Shown in pieces: positions 26,108 to 34,704 of a stretch of DNA of 47,901 nt. This DNA comes from Promethearchaeota archaeon (lineage in GTDB: Archaea; Asgardarchaeota; Lokiarchaeia; Sigynarchaeales; SOKP01): assembly GCA_013375495.1 (NCBI GenBank), contig JABXKC010000030.1, positions 1 through 47,901 on the forward strand, read 5' to 3'. Position numbers and translations under genes: made by a program. The notes beneath the pieces were generated by a model. The model ran no database searches. It was given only the letters and a program-made list of their open reading frames with translations, and was not told the origin of the DNA. The first letter of the stretch is position 1. Every line of letters begins with the position of its first letter.

Positions 26108-26140
26108 CTAAATGTAATAATAAAAAAAGTGATTAAAAAG

Positions 26141-26548
26141 TTGAAAATTGCCATATGTACAGAAATGGGAAGTATTTCGCAGCATTTTGGTCGAGCTCCA
26201 GAATTTACTTTTGTAACAATTGAAAATAATAAAGTGGTTGATAAGAGAGTGTTACCTAATCCCGGGCACGAAATAGGGAGTATCCCAAGATTTATCAAGG
26301 ATCAAGGTGCAGAATGCATGATAGTGGGTGGAATTGGTCATAGAGCAATAGGTTTTTTTAGCCAATACGGAATCGAAGTTATTAGAGGTATTGTTGGTAA
26401 CATTGACGATGTTATTGCTAAAGTTATAGAAGGGACATTAGAGGGCGGGGAAAACATTTGTTCTCCTGGTGGAGGTAAGGGTTATGGTGTAGAAAAAATC
26501 CACACTGAAGCCGATGATAATTACGATCACGATCATCATCACCATTAA
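26141..26548 (+). CDS. NifX/NafY-family protein with His-rich tail
   Basis: This 135-residue cluster-binding domain protein has KIAICTEMGSISQHFGRAPEFTFVTIEN at the start, then the GGIGHRAIGFFSQYGI motif shared with the 21060-21443 protein. The C-terminus, DDNYDHDHHHH, is a metal-chelating tail. GTGAT at 26129-26133 is a ribosome site for TTG 26141; the frame could be opened from 26066, but that would run through the promoter/operator. It is followed by a NifU-like gene (82 bases) and a radical SAM gene, likely one unit. Metal-cluster carriage is the family role. Confidence 0.82.
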   Translation: MKIAICTEMGSISQHFGRAPEFTFVTIENNKVVDKRVLPNPGHEIGSIPRFIKDQGAECMIVGGIGHRAIGFFSQYGIEVIRGIVGNIDDVIAKVIEGTLEGGENICSPGGGKGYGVEKIHTEADDNYDHDHHHH

Positions 26549-26630
26549 CACTAACCGAAATGAAAAAATTTGGACAAATAATTTTAGAAGCACCTAATTA
26601 AAATCAAAAATTGTAGTAAAAATTGTACAA

Positions 26631-27080
26631 ATGCATAAAGATAAGTTTGATTTATATGTAGAAAATCTTCAAAAGATCATTTATGAAGAAGAAATTAAAG
26701 CATATAACGAACGTATCGTTGAATTATATCACGATCCTAAGAACTGGGGGAAACCTCCTGACGAAGAGATTACAATTTCTAAAACTTACGAGGGTCCCTG
26801 TGGCGACACAATGTCTTTCTTCTTAAAAATAGAAAATAATATCATAAAGAAAGCCAATTTTCTTACTGACGGTTGTGGAGCTTCAGTAGCAGTAGGATGT
26901 CAAACTACTCTTCTAATTGAAAATAAATCGTTAGATGTCGCAGAAAAATTAACACAAGAAGATGTTGAGGCTGCATTAAACGGTTTACCGGACGGTCACA
27001 AACATTGTGCCGAATTAGCGATAACAACATTAAAGAGAGCGATAGACGATTATTACATACTAGTAAGTTTAAAAAAATAA
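26631..27080 (+). CDS. NifU/IscU-type iron-sulfur cluster scaffold
   Basis: This 149-residue scaffold assembles [2Fe-2S]/[4Fe-4S] clusters. The three canonical Cys are in GPCGDT, DGCGASVA and KHCAELAI, with the neighbouring Asp of CGD present. The N-terminal about 45 residues form a longer helix-rich extension than in bacterial IscU, including HDPKNWGKP (the family's HxxNPxNxG-like motif). No cysteine desulfurase gene is adjacent. It follows a NifX-like gene and precedes a radical SAM gene, consistent with cofactor assembly. Confidence 0.88.
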   Translation: MHKDKFDLYVENLQKIIYEEEIKAYNERIVELYHDPKNWGKPPDEEITISKTYEGPCGDTMSFFLKIENNIIKKANFLTDGCGASVAVGCQTTLLIENKSLDVAEKLTQEDVEAALNGLPDGHKHCAELAITTLKRAIDDYYILVSLKK

Positions 27081-27144
27081 AAAAATAACATCAAGAAATT
27101 CTGGATTTGCTTACAAAATTGTGTTTCTTTTATAAAAAGAGAAA

Positions 27145-28077
27145 ATGAAATATGTATATGGACCTGTTCCTAGTAGACGCTTAGGAAGGTCGTTAGGGGT
27201 TGACCCAATTCCTTCAAAAACATGTGACTATCAATGTATTTATTGCCAATTGGGAAAAACGACTAATTTAACTAATGAGAGAAAAGATTTTTATTCCAAA
27301 GAAGAAATTTATAAAGAGTTGGAAGAAAGTATTCACCAAAATGCAGGAAAATTTGATTACATAACATTTGTAGGGAGCGGTGAACCTACATTATGCAAAA
27401 GTTTAGGAAAACTGATTTTAAAAGCAAAAGAATTATCTAAAAAACCGATTTGTGTAATCACTAATGGTAGTTTATTATACCAAGCTGATGTAAAGAGCGA
27501 TCTTATCTTTTCCGATGTTGTTTTACCTACTTTAGATGCGGGAGATGAAAAATTATTCATTAAAATAAATCGTCCTCATCCATCAATAAAGTATGAAAAA
27601 ATTATTCAAGGATATATCGATTTTAGGAAAGAATTTAACGGTAAATTTTGGATAGAAGTAATGTTAATGAAGGGAATTAACGATTCTAAAGAACAACTAT
27701 TAAAAATAAAAAATAAATTAGATTTAATTAATCCCGATAGAATTGACATTAATGTTCCAATAAGACCTCCTACTGAAAGTTGGGTACAAATTCCCGATCA
27801 GAACATAATACCAATTTTAGACGAAGTTTTTGGAGGTTATAATAATATAAATTTTCCGGAGCAAGGAAAATTTAGTGTTTTTAATTCTAACTTTGAAATA
27901 GAATTAAAGAACTTACTTGAAAGACATCCAATGAGACAAGAACAAATTATTGAAACATTTAGTTCACAGAAGGTTAATGAGCAAGATTTATTACTTCAAT
28001 TGAATACTCTAGCATCGCAAAATAAGATTAAAAAAGTAATGTATAACAACCAGACCTTTTGGAAATTAACAAATTGA
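27145..28077 (+). CDS. Radical SAM protein (COG0731-like)
   Basis: This 310-residue radical SAM enzyme opens with YVYGPVPSRRLGRSLGVDPIP and carries the cluster motif CDYQCIYCQ (CxxxCxxC) near 28-36. SGEPTL and a TNGSLL motif follow in the SAM-binding strands. The C-terminal about 60 residues resemble a small winged-helix domain (ERHPMRQEQIIETF). The N-terminal signature marks a widespread archaeal/bacterial group annotated only as Fe-S oxidoreductases. It is 64 bases after the NifU-like gene and probably in the same unit. Substrate unknown; a modification or cofactor role is inferred from context. Confidence 0.82.
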   Translation: MKYVYGPVPSRRLGRSLGVDPIPSKTCDYQCIYCQLGKTTNLTNERKDFYSKEEIYKELEESIHQNAGKFDYITFVGSGEPTLCKSLGKLILKAKELSKKPICVITNGSLLYQADVKSDLIFSDVVLPTLDAGDEKLFIKINRPHPSIKYEKIIQGYIDFRKEFNGKFWIEVMLMKGINDSKEQLLKIKNKLDLINPDRIDINVPIRPPTESWVQIPDQNIIPILDEVFGGYNNINFPEQGKFSVFNSNFEIELKNLLERHPMRQEQIIETFSSQKVNEQDLLLQLNTLASQNKIKKVMYNNQTFWKLTN

Positions 28078-28168
28078 TCGATAACCTAATTAGTAGCTAT
28101 GCCAATTTCTTTCAATGAATTAAATGTAAAATCAAAAAAAAAAAGGAAAGTAATTAAACTTTAAATTT

Positions 28169-29071
28169 TTATAAACCTAATATTTTGGCAGCATTAGTTC
28201 CTAATATTGCCGTTTTTTCTTCTTCAGTAAACTCAGTAATGCCCATAAGCTTTAATGGAGGTGGGATTTTTAACTTTTTAATCCCTTTTACCCAATCTGT
28301 TTGTGATAATATATGAGTAAAAAGAGGCCAATCTGAACCGAATAAGATTTTTTCGATTCCACACGTCATTTTAGCTTGATATAGACTTTGTACGAATGCT
28401 GGCGGAGAAAATTTTAAAACTGGTTCCCATGCAGATATGTCGATATAAACATTAGGGTTCTTTCCAGCTACTGCTAAAGCCTGGTTCGTGAAAGGATCTC
28501 CCATATGGGCCATTATGAAGGTAATATCTGGAAAATCTACCGCTATTGTGTCGACATAGATAGGCTGGCAATGTTTAAGATATGTATATTGCGGACCACA
28601 TCCCGTGTGAACAAGAATTGGCACGTTTAATTCTTCAACTCGCTTATAAAAAGGATAAAATGCTTTATCATCAGGATAAAACCCAGTTAAAGTCCAGAAT
28701 TTTACCCCTCCAAACCCTAATTCCTCAACACATCTCTCCAATTCCATAATCGCCTCTTTTCCTCTCCTAGGATCAATACCAGCAAAACCAATGAATTTAT
28801 CCGGATAGGTTTCAAGAATATTCGCAACGTAATTATTATAATCTTTATATGACAATGTGCTTCTGAATGTAAGGTGCCCATCTAACGCTAATAACACCGT
28901 TTTATCAATTCCCGCTTCATCCATTTCCTGCAATAGTCTCTCAACATTACCATCAGAAATGTATTTTGGATCGGGGCACTTAAGTTTTTTAATTACTCCA
29001 TCTATTACTTTGGCAAAATCACTATTAATTATACTTTCATCCCAAATATGACAATGTGCATCGATTATCAT
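28169..29071 (-). CDS. Amidohydrolase-family TIM-barrel protein (COG2159 type)
   Basis: This 300-residue TIM-barrel metal-dependent hydrolase has MIIDAHCHIW at the N-terminus (HxH metal ligands), GFAGIDPRRG, GVKFWTLTGFYPDD, LVHTGCGP, FIMAHMGDP and the late GSDWPLF motif with the conserved Asp. The pattern fits the amidohydrolase-2 group that includes decarboxylases such as ACMSD. It lacks a signal peptide. It is followed by an A-run (T-run in its message) at 28135-28145. The substrate is unknown. Confidence 0.85.
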   Translation of the reverse strand: MIIDAHCHIWDESIINSDFAKVIDGVIKKLKCPDPKYISDGNVERLLQEMDEAGIDKTVLLALDGHLTFRSTLSYKDYNNYVANILETYPDKFIGFAGIDPRRGKEAIMELERCVEELGFGGVKFWTLTGFYPDDKAFYPFYKRVEELNVPILVHTGCGPQYTYLKHCQPIYVDTIAVDFPDITFIMAHMGDPFTNQALAVAGKNPNVYIDISAWEPVLKFSPPAFVQSLYQAKMTCGIEKILFGSDWPLFTHILSQTDWVKGIKKLKIPPPLKLMGITEFTEEEKTAILGTNAAKILGL

Positions 29072-29259
29072 TTTTGTATCCCTAGATTCCGCTTATTTTT
29101 TTTTTTTGTAAATTAAAAAATCAAAATATAATAAGGAAATATATTTCTATTCTTTTTTAACAATTTCCTAAAAGTTGGAAATTTATTTCTGAGGTGGTTT
29201 AACAAGTAATTCTGCGAGTGCTCGTTTCGCTTGAGATCTCAAAATGTTAATTTATAGAT

Positions 29260-31659
29260 CTAAAAATTGTTTTCTAATCTATCTATAATATCGTTTTGAA
29301 TTGGAAGTCCCAAATCAACGAAAGTAGCGTTATAGCCCCCAACTTTAACAATTAAATCAGTGTAATTCTCGGGATGAATCTGCGCGTCCTTTAAAGTCTC
29401 AGTTGAAACCACATTCGGCTGAATCTGCATCCCACCTTTTTCAAAATAGGTCTTTAACAAGTGATAAAACTTTTCGATATTTTCTTGAGTTTCTAAGTTT
29501 TGAGGATGTAATCGTACATTAACAGCTACTCCATTCATAGCATGTTCGTAATTTAATTTTGCGATTGAATTGAGTGTTGCGGTGATTCCTTTTTTTTCAA
29601 CTCTATTGACGGGAGATAGACTATTTGAAATAGGTCTTCCTGCTTTTCTACCATCAGCAGTAGGTCGAGTTAACATCCCTTCCATAACGTGGATGCCCAT
29701 TGAATAAGCTCCGGCATTATAGTTTCCTCCTCTTAAAGGTTGATACTTGCTTACTTCTTTCGTAAATAAATCCCATAATTCATTAGCAAAAGAGTCAATC
29801 TCAGTAGCATCGTTTCCCCACTTTTCGTAATTATTAATTAATTTTTGGCGATAAACTTCATTCTCTTCAAAGTTTGAGTTAAGAATCTCTATAAAATCGG
29901 GTAAACTCATGAATTTTTCTTCGTATACGGATTTTTTAATGTTATACATAGAATCGACTAAAGTAGCAAATCCATATGCAGTTATAGAAGAAAAGTTATA
30001 TTTAGCGCCCCCACAAACGTAATCCTTTCCGCTTTCCAAGCATCCTTCAAGTGTAGCAGAGACAAACGGGTGTTGAAAATAGTTCATGACTTCTCTATCT
30101 CCTACTTCGGCGATTTTAACACATTTTTCAATGTTAAATTTGAGTTGACGAGTAAACGCGTCGTAAAATTGATCGTATGTAGCAAAATCTTCCGGAATTC
30201 CAGTCTCTAATCCGTCAGTACTTTCAGAAAAGTTGCTATAGCCATTATTCAAGATTAATTCCAGCACACCGGGTAAATTCATAAACATTCGACCTGTAGC
30301 TGAAAAACTGTTTCCTTGCCCTGTGGGTTCTACACATCCGATTATGACATAATGACGCGCATCTTCTAGAGAATAACCTGTATCGTGAAGAGCCGGAACG
30401 ATAATTTCGTCGTTATAAAACGCAATACCTGAAGTGTGCTTAAAAACTTTAATCGCATCCTCGAAAAATTGTTTAGGGGTGTTATTATGAATTCGTACAG
30501 AAAGATCAGTTGTAAACAATTTCACATTCTTATACGCTTCAAGAAAAAGAAAAGATAATTCGTTAGTTGCGTCGTTACCTCCCGAATCCACCCCTCCTAT
30601 TGTAATAGTCTGTGTGTTCTGACCGAGAGCGTTGGCTACTAAAGTAAAATCGTTAGGTAATATCGTTACATTCCAGGTTAGTTTAAGGTTTAATTCTTCG
30701 ATTAATTCTAACGCATTTTCTCTGTCAATCATACCGTTTTCAAGATCCTTCACATAGTAAGCCCATAGAATCTGATCTAAGCGACCAAGAGCTACAACGC
30801 TCCGCTGATAAGTGATGTTTATGATATTCTGAGTAAACCATATGAATTGAACTGCTTCGTAAAATGTATCTGGAACCGATTTAGTAAATTTATTCATCAT
30901 ATCTCCGATATCTTTAAGCTCTCTTTTTCGTTGTTCATCTCTTTCAATTTCTGCCATTTCAAGAGAAAGAATTGAAAAACGAAGTAAAAAATCTATAGCT
31001 GCTCTATAATAGATTTTAACAGCCTCGTAGAAATTATATTTGACTTGAAATTCTTTATCAGATTTATCTAACTTGGATTGATACGCTTCAGTTTCTTCGA
31101 TTATACCACTATACCCAAGATTTAACAGTTTTTCATAACCGGCACATAAATGACCTTCCGTTGTTCCAACTTGAACGGAAACATTTGGAGCTAACGAAGG
31201 TATTTGACCTTCTCCCCTGATAAGGTTTGCTTTTAATAATTTCTTATTAATTCGACTGTCTATTAGTGATTTTCCTTTCCAAAAAGGAATAATGTCGAGT
31301 AACTCGTTGATGTCATTTTCTTCGATAATAAACGGTTGAACTTTTCTTCTTCGCAGTTTCTTATAGGTCGTTCTTTTCTCTAAGATGTTATCGTAGCAAT
31401 GTAGATCAAGGTTGAGTTTTTCGCCTAAATTTTTACTAGTTTCGTTTCCTACCAGTAATTCGTCGTTTCTAATAAAGATAGTCATATTTTCCAGCGTGTG
31501 TGCTATAGCTTTTGCTTTTTTAATGATCTCGGGATCGTCTGGAAATTGTTTATATATTTCAGTGAAGTATCTCATACGCTCAATACACAATTCGTACTTA
31601 CTTGATAGCATATCACTTTTGAGATTAAATATCCGGTTGGAAGAGGTTTCAACAGTCAA
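29260..31659 (-). CDS. Glycyl-radical enzyme (dehydratase/lyase type)
   Basis: This 799-residue enzyme belongs to the pyruvate formate-lyase-like glycyl-radical family. The radical Gly lies in VKVGGYNATFVDLG near the C-terminus. The thiyl Cys with its companion Glu is in IGCVEPTGQG, the GCVEP form found in dehydratases and C-N lyases (glycerol or diol dehydratase, choline lyase, HPA decarboxylase) and not the CC pair of pyruvate formate-lyase. N-terminal ERMRYFTEIYKQFPDDPEIIKKAKA and ELLVGNE are typical. The TTG at 31659 is used here; ATG 31611 is the alternative. No activating enzyme is adjacent; the nearest candidate is the radical SAM gene at 39382. The substrate is not deducible from sequence alone. 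Confidence 0.88.
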   Translation of the reverse strand: MTVETSSNRIFNLKSDMLSSKYELCIERMRYFTEIYKQFPDDPEIIKKAKAIAHTLENMTIFIRNDELLVGNETSKNLGEKLNLDLHCYDNILEKRTTYKKLRRRKVQPFIIEENDINELLDIIPFWKGKSLIDSRINKKLLKANLIRGEGQIPSLAPNVSVQVGTTEGHLCAGYEKLLNLGYSGIIEETEAYQSKLDKSDKEFQVKYNFYEAVKIYYRAAIDFLLRFSILSLEMAEIERDEQRKRELKDIGDMMNKFTKSVPDTFYEAVQFIWFTQNIINITYQRSVVALGRLDQILWAYYVKDLENGMIDRENALELIEELNLKLTWNVTILPNDFTLVANALGQNTQTITIGGVDSGGNDATNELSFLFLEAYKNVKLFTTDLSVRIHNNTPKQFFEDAIKVFKHTSGIAFYNDEIIVPALHDTGYSLEDARHYVIIGCVEPTGQGNSFSATGRMFMNLPGVLELILNNGYSNFSESTDGLETGIPEDFATYDQFYDAFTRQLKFNIEKCVKIAEVGDREVMNYFQHPFVSATLEGCLESGKDYVCGGAKYNFSSITAYGFATLVDSMYNIKKSVYEEKFMSLPDFIEILNSNFEENEVYRQKLINNYEKWGNDATEIDSFANELWDLFTKEVSKYQPLRGGNYNAGAYSMGIHVMEGMLTRPTADGRKAGRPISNSLSPVNRVEKKGITATLNSIAKLNYEHAMNGVAVNVRLHPQNLETQENIEKFYHLLKTYFEKGGMQIQPNVVSTETLKDAQIHPENYTDLIVKVGGYNATFVDLGLPIQNDIIDRLENNF

Positions 31660-31790
31660 AATCTTCTCTGAAATTTATAATTTTTAAGTATAAGTAATGT
31701 AAATTATTAATCAACAATCTAATAAGTAGTTTAAAATTTTAAAAAATAAGTACTATAGTTTATGTAAATTTTGTTTTCTAATTGTTCGAA

Positions 31791-32588
31791 ATGAACGCTA
31801 CATTAAATCCTAATACCATTTACCGGAAAATACTCCAAAATGAGATTAAGACGATAGAGGGTATTGAATATCTCATTTCGATCATAGAAAAATCTGATAA
31901 AACTAGTGCAAGGTTACAAAGTTTAGAAATTCTTTACAAACTAAAGGCTCATGACAGTATTGTTTTTAAATCCTTAGAGACTTGTATTATTTCCGACGAA
32001 AATGAAGAGATTAGAATAATTTCCGCTCAAATTGTAATAGAATTTTATCTACAAGATGGAAAAGAATGCTTGCAATGGGCTCTATTAAACGATAAATCGT
32101 CACTATTTCTTAAATCTCTCGGTAAGCTGTTAAGTGATCCCAAAAAAGACCAGTACGAGACTCTCTACTCAGTATATCTTCAGAGATTAGAGAAAATCGC
32201 CGAAAAGCTTGAAATAGTTTCCGAGGAAGTTCCTTTCCTATTGGATTTAGAACTTAATATTGACAATTATAATAGTTTTAATTGGAGTTCAAACAGTAAG
32301 CTAATATATGATGATGATGTAATGTTTAGAATTCAAGACCAGCACATTTTAGAATTAAGTATATCTCTGAGAAATCAATTACCTTCTTCAATTATGTTAT
32401 TGAAGAATTTAAAAATCTTGGACCTAAGCTGTAATAATTTAACAGATTTACCAAATTCGTTAAGTGATCTTACAAAGCTTGAAAGTCTTGATTTAAGTTG
32501 GAATGACTTTAAAATAATCCCAACTGTCTTGAACGAGTTAAAATCGATTGAGAAGATTAATATTCAAAATAATCTCATTCATATATGA
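31791..32588 (+). CDS. Leucine-rich repeat protein
   Basis: This protein of about 265 residues has two parts. The N-half is helical, with HEAT-like character (RLQSLEILYKLKAHDSIV; IRIISAQIVIEFYL). The C-terminal about 90 residues form three to four leucine-rich repeats with LKILDLSCNNLTDLPNSLSDLTKLESLDLSWNDF-type periodicity. ATG 31791 is preferred over the TTG at 31782. There is no signal peptide or membrane segment. LRR proteins of this kind are common in Asgard genomes and are thought to mediate protein contacts. It has no evident operon partner. Confidence 0.75.
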   Translation: MNATLNPNTIYRKILQNEIKTIEGIEYLISIIEKSDKTSARLQSLEILYKLKAHDSIVFKSLETCIISDENEEIRIISAQIVIEFYLQDGKECLQWALLNDKSSLFLKSLGKLLSDPKKDQYETLYSVYLQRLEKIAEKLEIVSEEVPFLLDLELNIDNYNSFNWSSNSKLIYDDDVMFRIQDQHILELSISLRNQLPSSIMLLKNLKILDLSCNNLTDLPNSLSDLTKLESLDLSWNDFKIIPTVLNELKSIEKINIQNNLIHI

Positions 32589-32593
32589 CCTGA

Positions 32594-32755
32594 TTTAAAT
32601 ATTCAAAAAATCTGAATATTGAAGCAGGAGTAATTCTTACCATTAGCGATTATTTGATTGAAGAAAGTTGGGAACTCCATTTTCACCTAACTGAAGAACA
32701 TCTGCATACTTTATTTATGCTCGCTAAAGAGATCTTAAATTCTCTAATACTCTAA
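32594..32755 (+). pseudogene. Orphan coding fragment, 53 codons without a start
   Basis: An open frame bounded by TGA (32591) and TAA (32753) encodes a protein-like sequence including ILTISDYLIEESWELHFHLTEE and ending FMLAKEILNSLIL. Composition and heptad-like spacing look coding, but there is no ATG or GTG, and a TTG occurs only a third of the way in. It is probably the 3' remnant of a lost gene downstream of the LRR gene. I do not recognise the family. Confidence 0.4.
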
Positions 32756-32852
32756 GATTTCTAAATTCTTAAACCCATTATTTAAAAATATAATTAACTT
32801 ATTTATGATAGTAGGTTTGGATAACATTATAGAAATCTAATAGTTGATAAGA

Positions 32853-34592
32853 ATGAGCGATCAGGAAGGAAATAGAGATAATCCATATTCATTTGATGAT
32901 TATGTTTTTATGAAAAGCAGCTTCAATTTTTATCGAGATGATGAATTTTTTCAAGCATTAGTCAAGAAATATATTCCCTCTAATGAATTTGAAGGTGTTG
33001 ACTCAGAATTGCGAGAACTTTCAGACATCGTTTCATACCGATTTAAAGCTCTTGCTGAGGAAGCTAACAAGCTCGAAAATCGAATGAAATGTACCATTAT
33101 TCAACATTACGATGCGTATAACCATCGTATTGATAAAATAAAAAGATGCACAGAAACAGAAACATTAGAGCGAGAAATTTTTGATCTCGGATTATTTGAT
33201 CCTAAACGAAATAGTCCTTGGAGTAAATTCGTCAAAATGTTTTTGCTTTACCAAATTGGCGAAGCTGGAGTAATGTGTCCTATAGCTTGTACCCACGGTG
33301 CTGTAGAATTACTTCAAAAATATGAAAATGATCTTGAGTCAGAAGCATATAAAATTTTAACATCACTTCGGGATGGTATTGGAGGATACGGACTAGGTTC
33401 GCAATACGTAAGTGAAATTCAAGGTGGTAGTGATGTTCCTGTTAATCTTGTTGAAGCTGTTTTCGAAGAAAAAGAGGGTTCTGATGGTGTTTCAAATTGT
33501 TGGCGTTTATATGGACAAAAATATTTTTGCTCAGCAATGCAAGCAGATTATGCCATAGTGACCGCTAAACCTAAAAATGTCCCATCATCGACTAGAGTTG
33601 CTGCTTTTGCGGTCCCAGCGTGGCTTCCTGGAAACAAAGAGCGGGAAATTAGAAATTCGTTTACAATTGATAGATTAAAACAAAAACTTGGAACTGCTGA
33701 ATTGCCTACGGCTGAAATTACGTACAATGGTGCTGTAGCTTATCCCGTCGGACCTCTAGAGAAAGGTCTAGCAGATATAGTAGGTATTGTTCTTTCTTTA
33801 TCAAGACTTCATGTTGCTTTTGGCATGGCAGCAGGTTTGTTAAGAGTAGCACGAGAGGCGATATTATATTCTCAATTTAGAACTGCATTTGGTGTTCCTG
33901 TCTCTTCTTTTCCTCTCATGATTAACCAAATTAACGATATTAACCACAATGTAATGAGGACAGCAGCAGGAGCGTTTAAAGTTTACTCAGAATACATCCA
34001 TTTTAACGAAGAACTCATTAGCGGGATAAGAGAATTACAAAAAATTGATGACCTTGAGGAACGAAAAAGGCGTTTTAGATTAAGAGAGCTTATAATGCTG
34101 CAAAAGATAGTTGTAGCTGAAGATGCGCCGGCTATAATTAGGAAAGCCATCTCGTTTTTTGGTGGACATGGAATCATGGAAGATTTTATTGATTTTCCTC
34201 GTTTGCATCGAGATTCTCTAATAATGGAATTATGGGAAGGCCCTCGAAATGTTTTACTTACCCAAATTCATCGCGATTTTCAAAGGGTTGCTGAATGGTA
34301 CACCGCTAATGATTTTATTAAAGATCTACTTGAAGGGGTGGATCAAAAAACCATCAGATTTTTAAGCACTGAATTTTCAAGAATAATTTCGCACGATTCG
34401 CTATTGAGAAATGATACAGAAACATTAGTGATTTGTCGAGATTGGGAAAAATTGTCGAACGATCTCTTCCATATTTATCAAGATCAAGCTCTTATCGAAT
34501 TAAATTACAAAGGAAAACCACTCAGATTCTCAAAGTTGCTGCGTAAATTTAAAAAGAAACCGGAAGAGAAAGAGATTTTAATGGCACTTTAG
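32853..34592 (+). CDS. Acyl-CoA dehydrogenase family protein
   Basis: This 579-residue FAD enzyme of the acyl-CoA dehydrogenase family oxidises acyl-CoA thioesters. The domains are in normal order: an N-terminal helical region with a long charged start, a central beta part with GSQYVSEIQGGSDVPVN and WRLYGQKYFCSAMQADY, and a C-terminal helical domain with FFGGHGIMEDF and IMELWEGPRNVLL. About 180 residues longer than short-chain dehydrogenases, it resembles the larger AidB-like group. ATG 32853 follows TTGATAAG; a TTG at 32844 is a poorer start. It leads a rightward block with two crotonase paralogues, suggesting a beta-oxidation-like pathway. No electron-transfer flavoprotein genes are in the window. 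Confidence 0.88.
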   Translation: MSDQEGNRDNPYSFDDYVFMKSSFNFYRDDEFFQALVKKYIPSNEFEGVDSELRELSDIVSYRFKALAEEANKLENRMKCTIIQHYDAYNHRIDKIKRCTETETLEREIFDLGLFDPKRNSPWSKFVKMFLLYQIGEAGVMCPIACTHGAVELLQKYENDLESEAYKILTSLRDGIGGYGLGSQYVSEIQGGSDVPVNLVEAVFEEKEGSDGVSNCWRLYGQKYFCSAMQADYAIVTAKPKNVPSSTRVAAFAVPAWLPGNKEREIRNSFTIDRLKQKLGTAELPTAEITYNGAVAYPVGPLEKGLADIVGIVLSLSRLHVAFGMAAGLLRVAREAILYSQFRTAFGVPVSSFPLMINQINDINHNVMRTAAGAFKVYSEYIHFNEELISGIRELQKIDDLEERKRRFRLRELIMLQKIVVAEDAPAIIRKAISFFGGHGIMEDFIDFPRLHRDSLIMELWEGPRNVLLTQIHRDFQRVAEWYTANDFIKDLLEGVDQKTIRFLSTEFSRIISHDSLLRNDTETLVICRDWEKLSNDLFHIYQDQALIELNYKGKPLRFSKLLRKFKKKPEEKEILMAL

Positions 34593-34704
34593 GTATCTTT
34601 GGGAGAACTAATATTTCAATTTATCTGTGTACTGATTATAGAGTAGTCTTAAATTATAAATTCAAATGTGGTTTTATTAAATTAGTAGAAAAATTGTGAT
34701 AAAT

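Noticed and set aside
26066..26140. Longer N-terminus for the NifX-like protein
   Set aside because: It would run through the palindromic operator and a GTGAT ribosome site, and homologous proteins begin at the KIAICTE segment.
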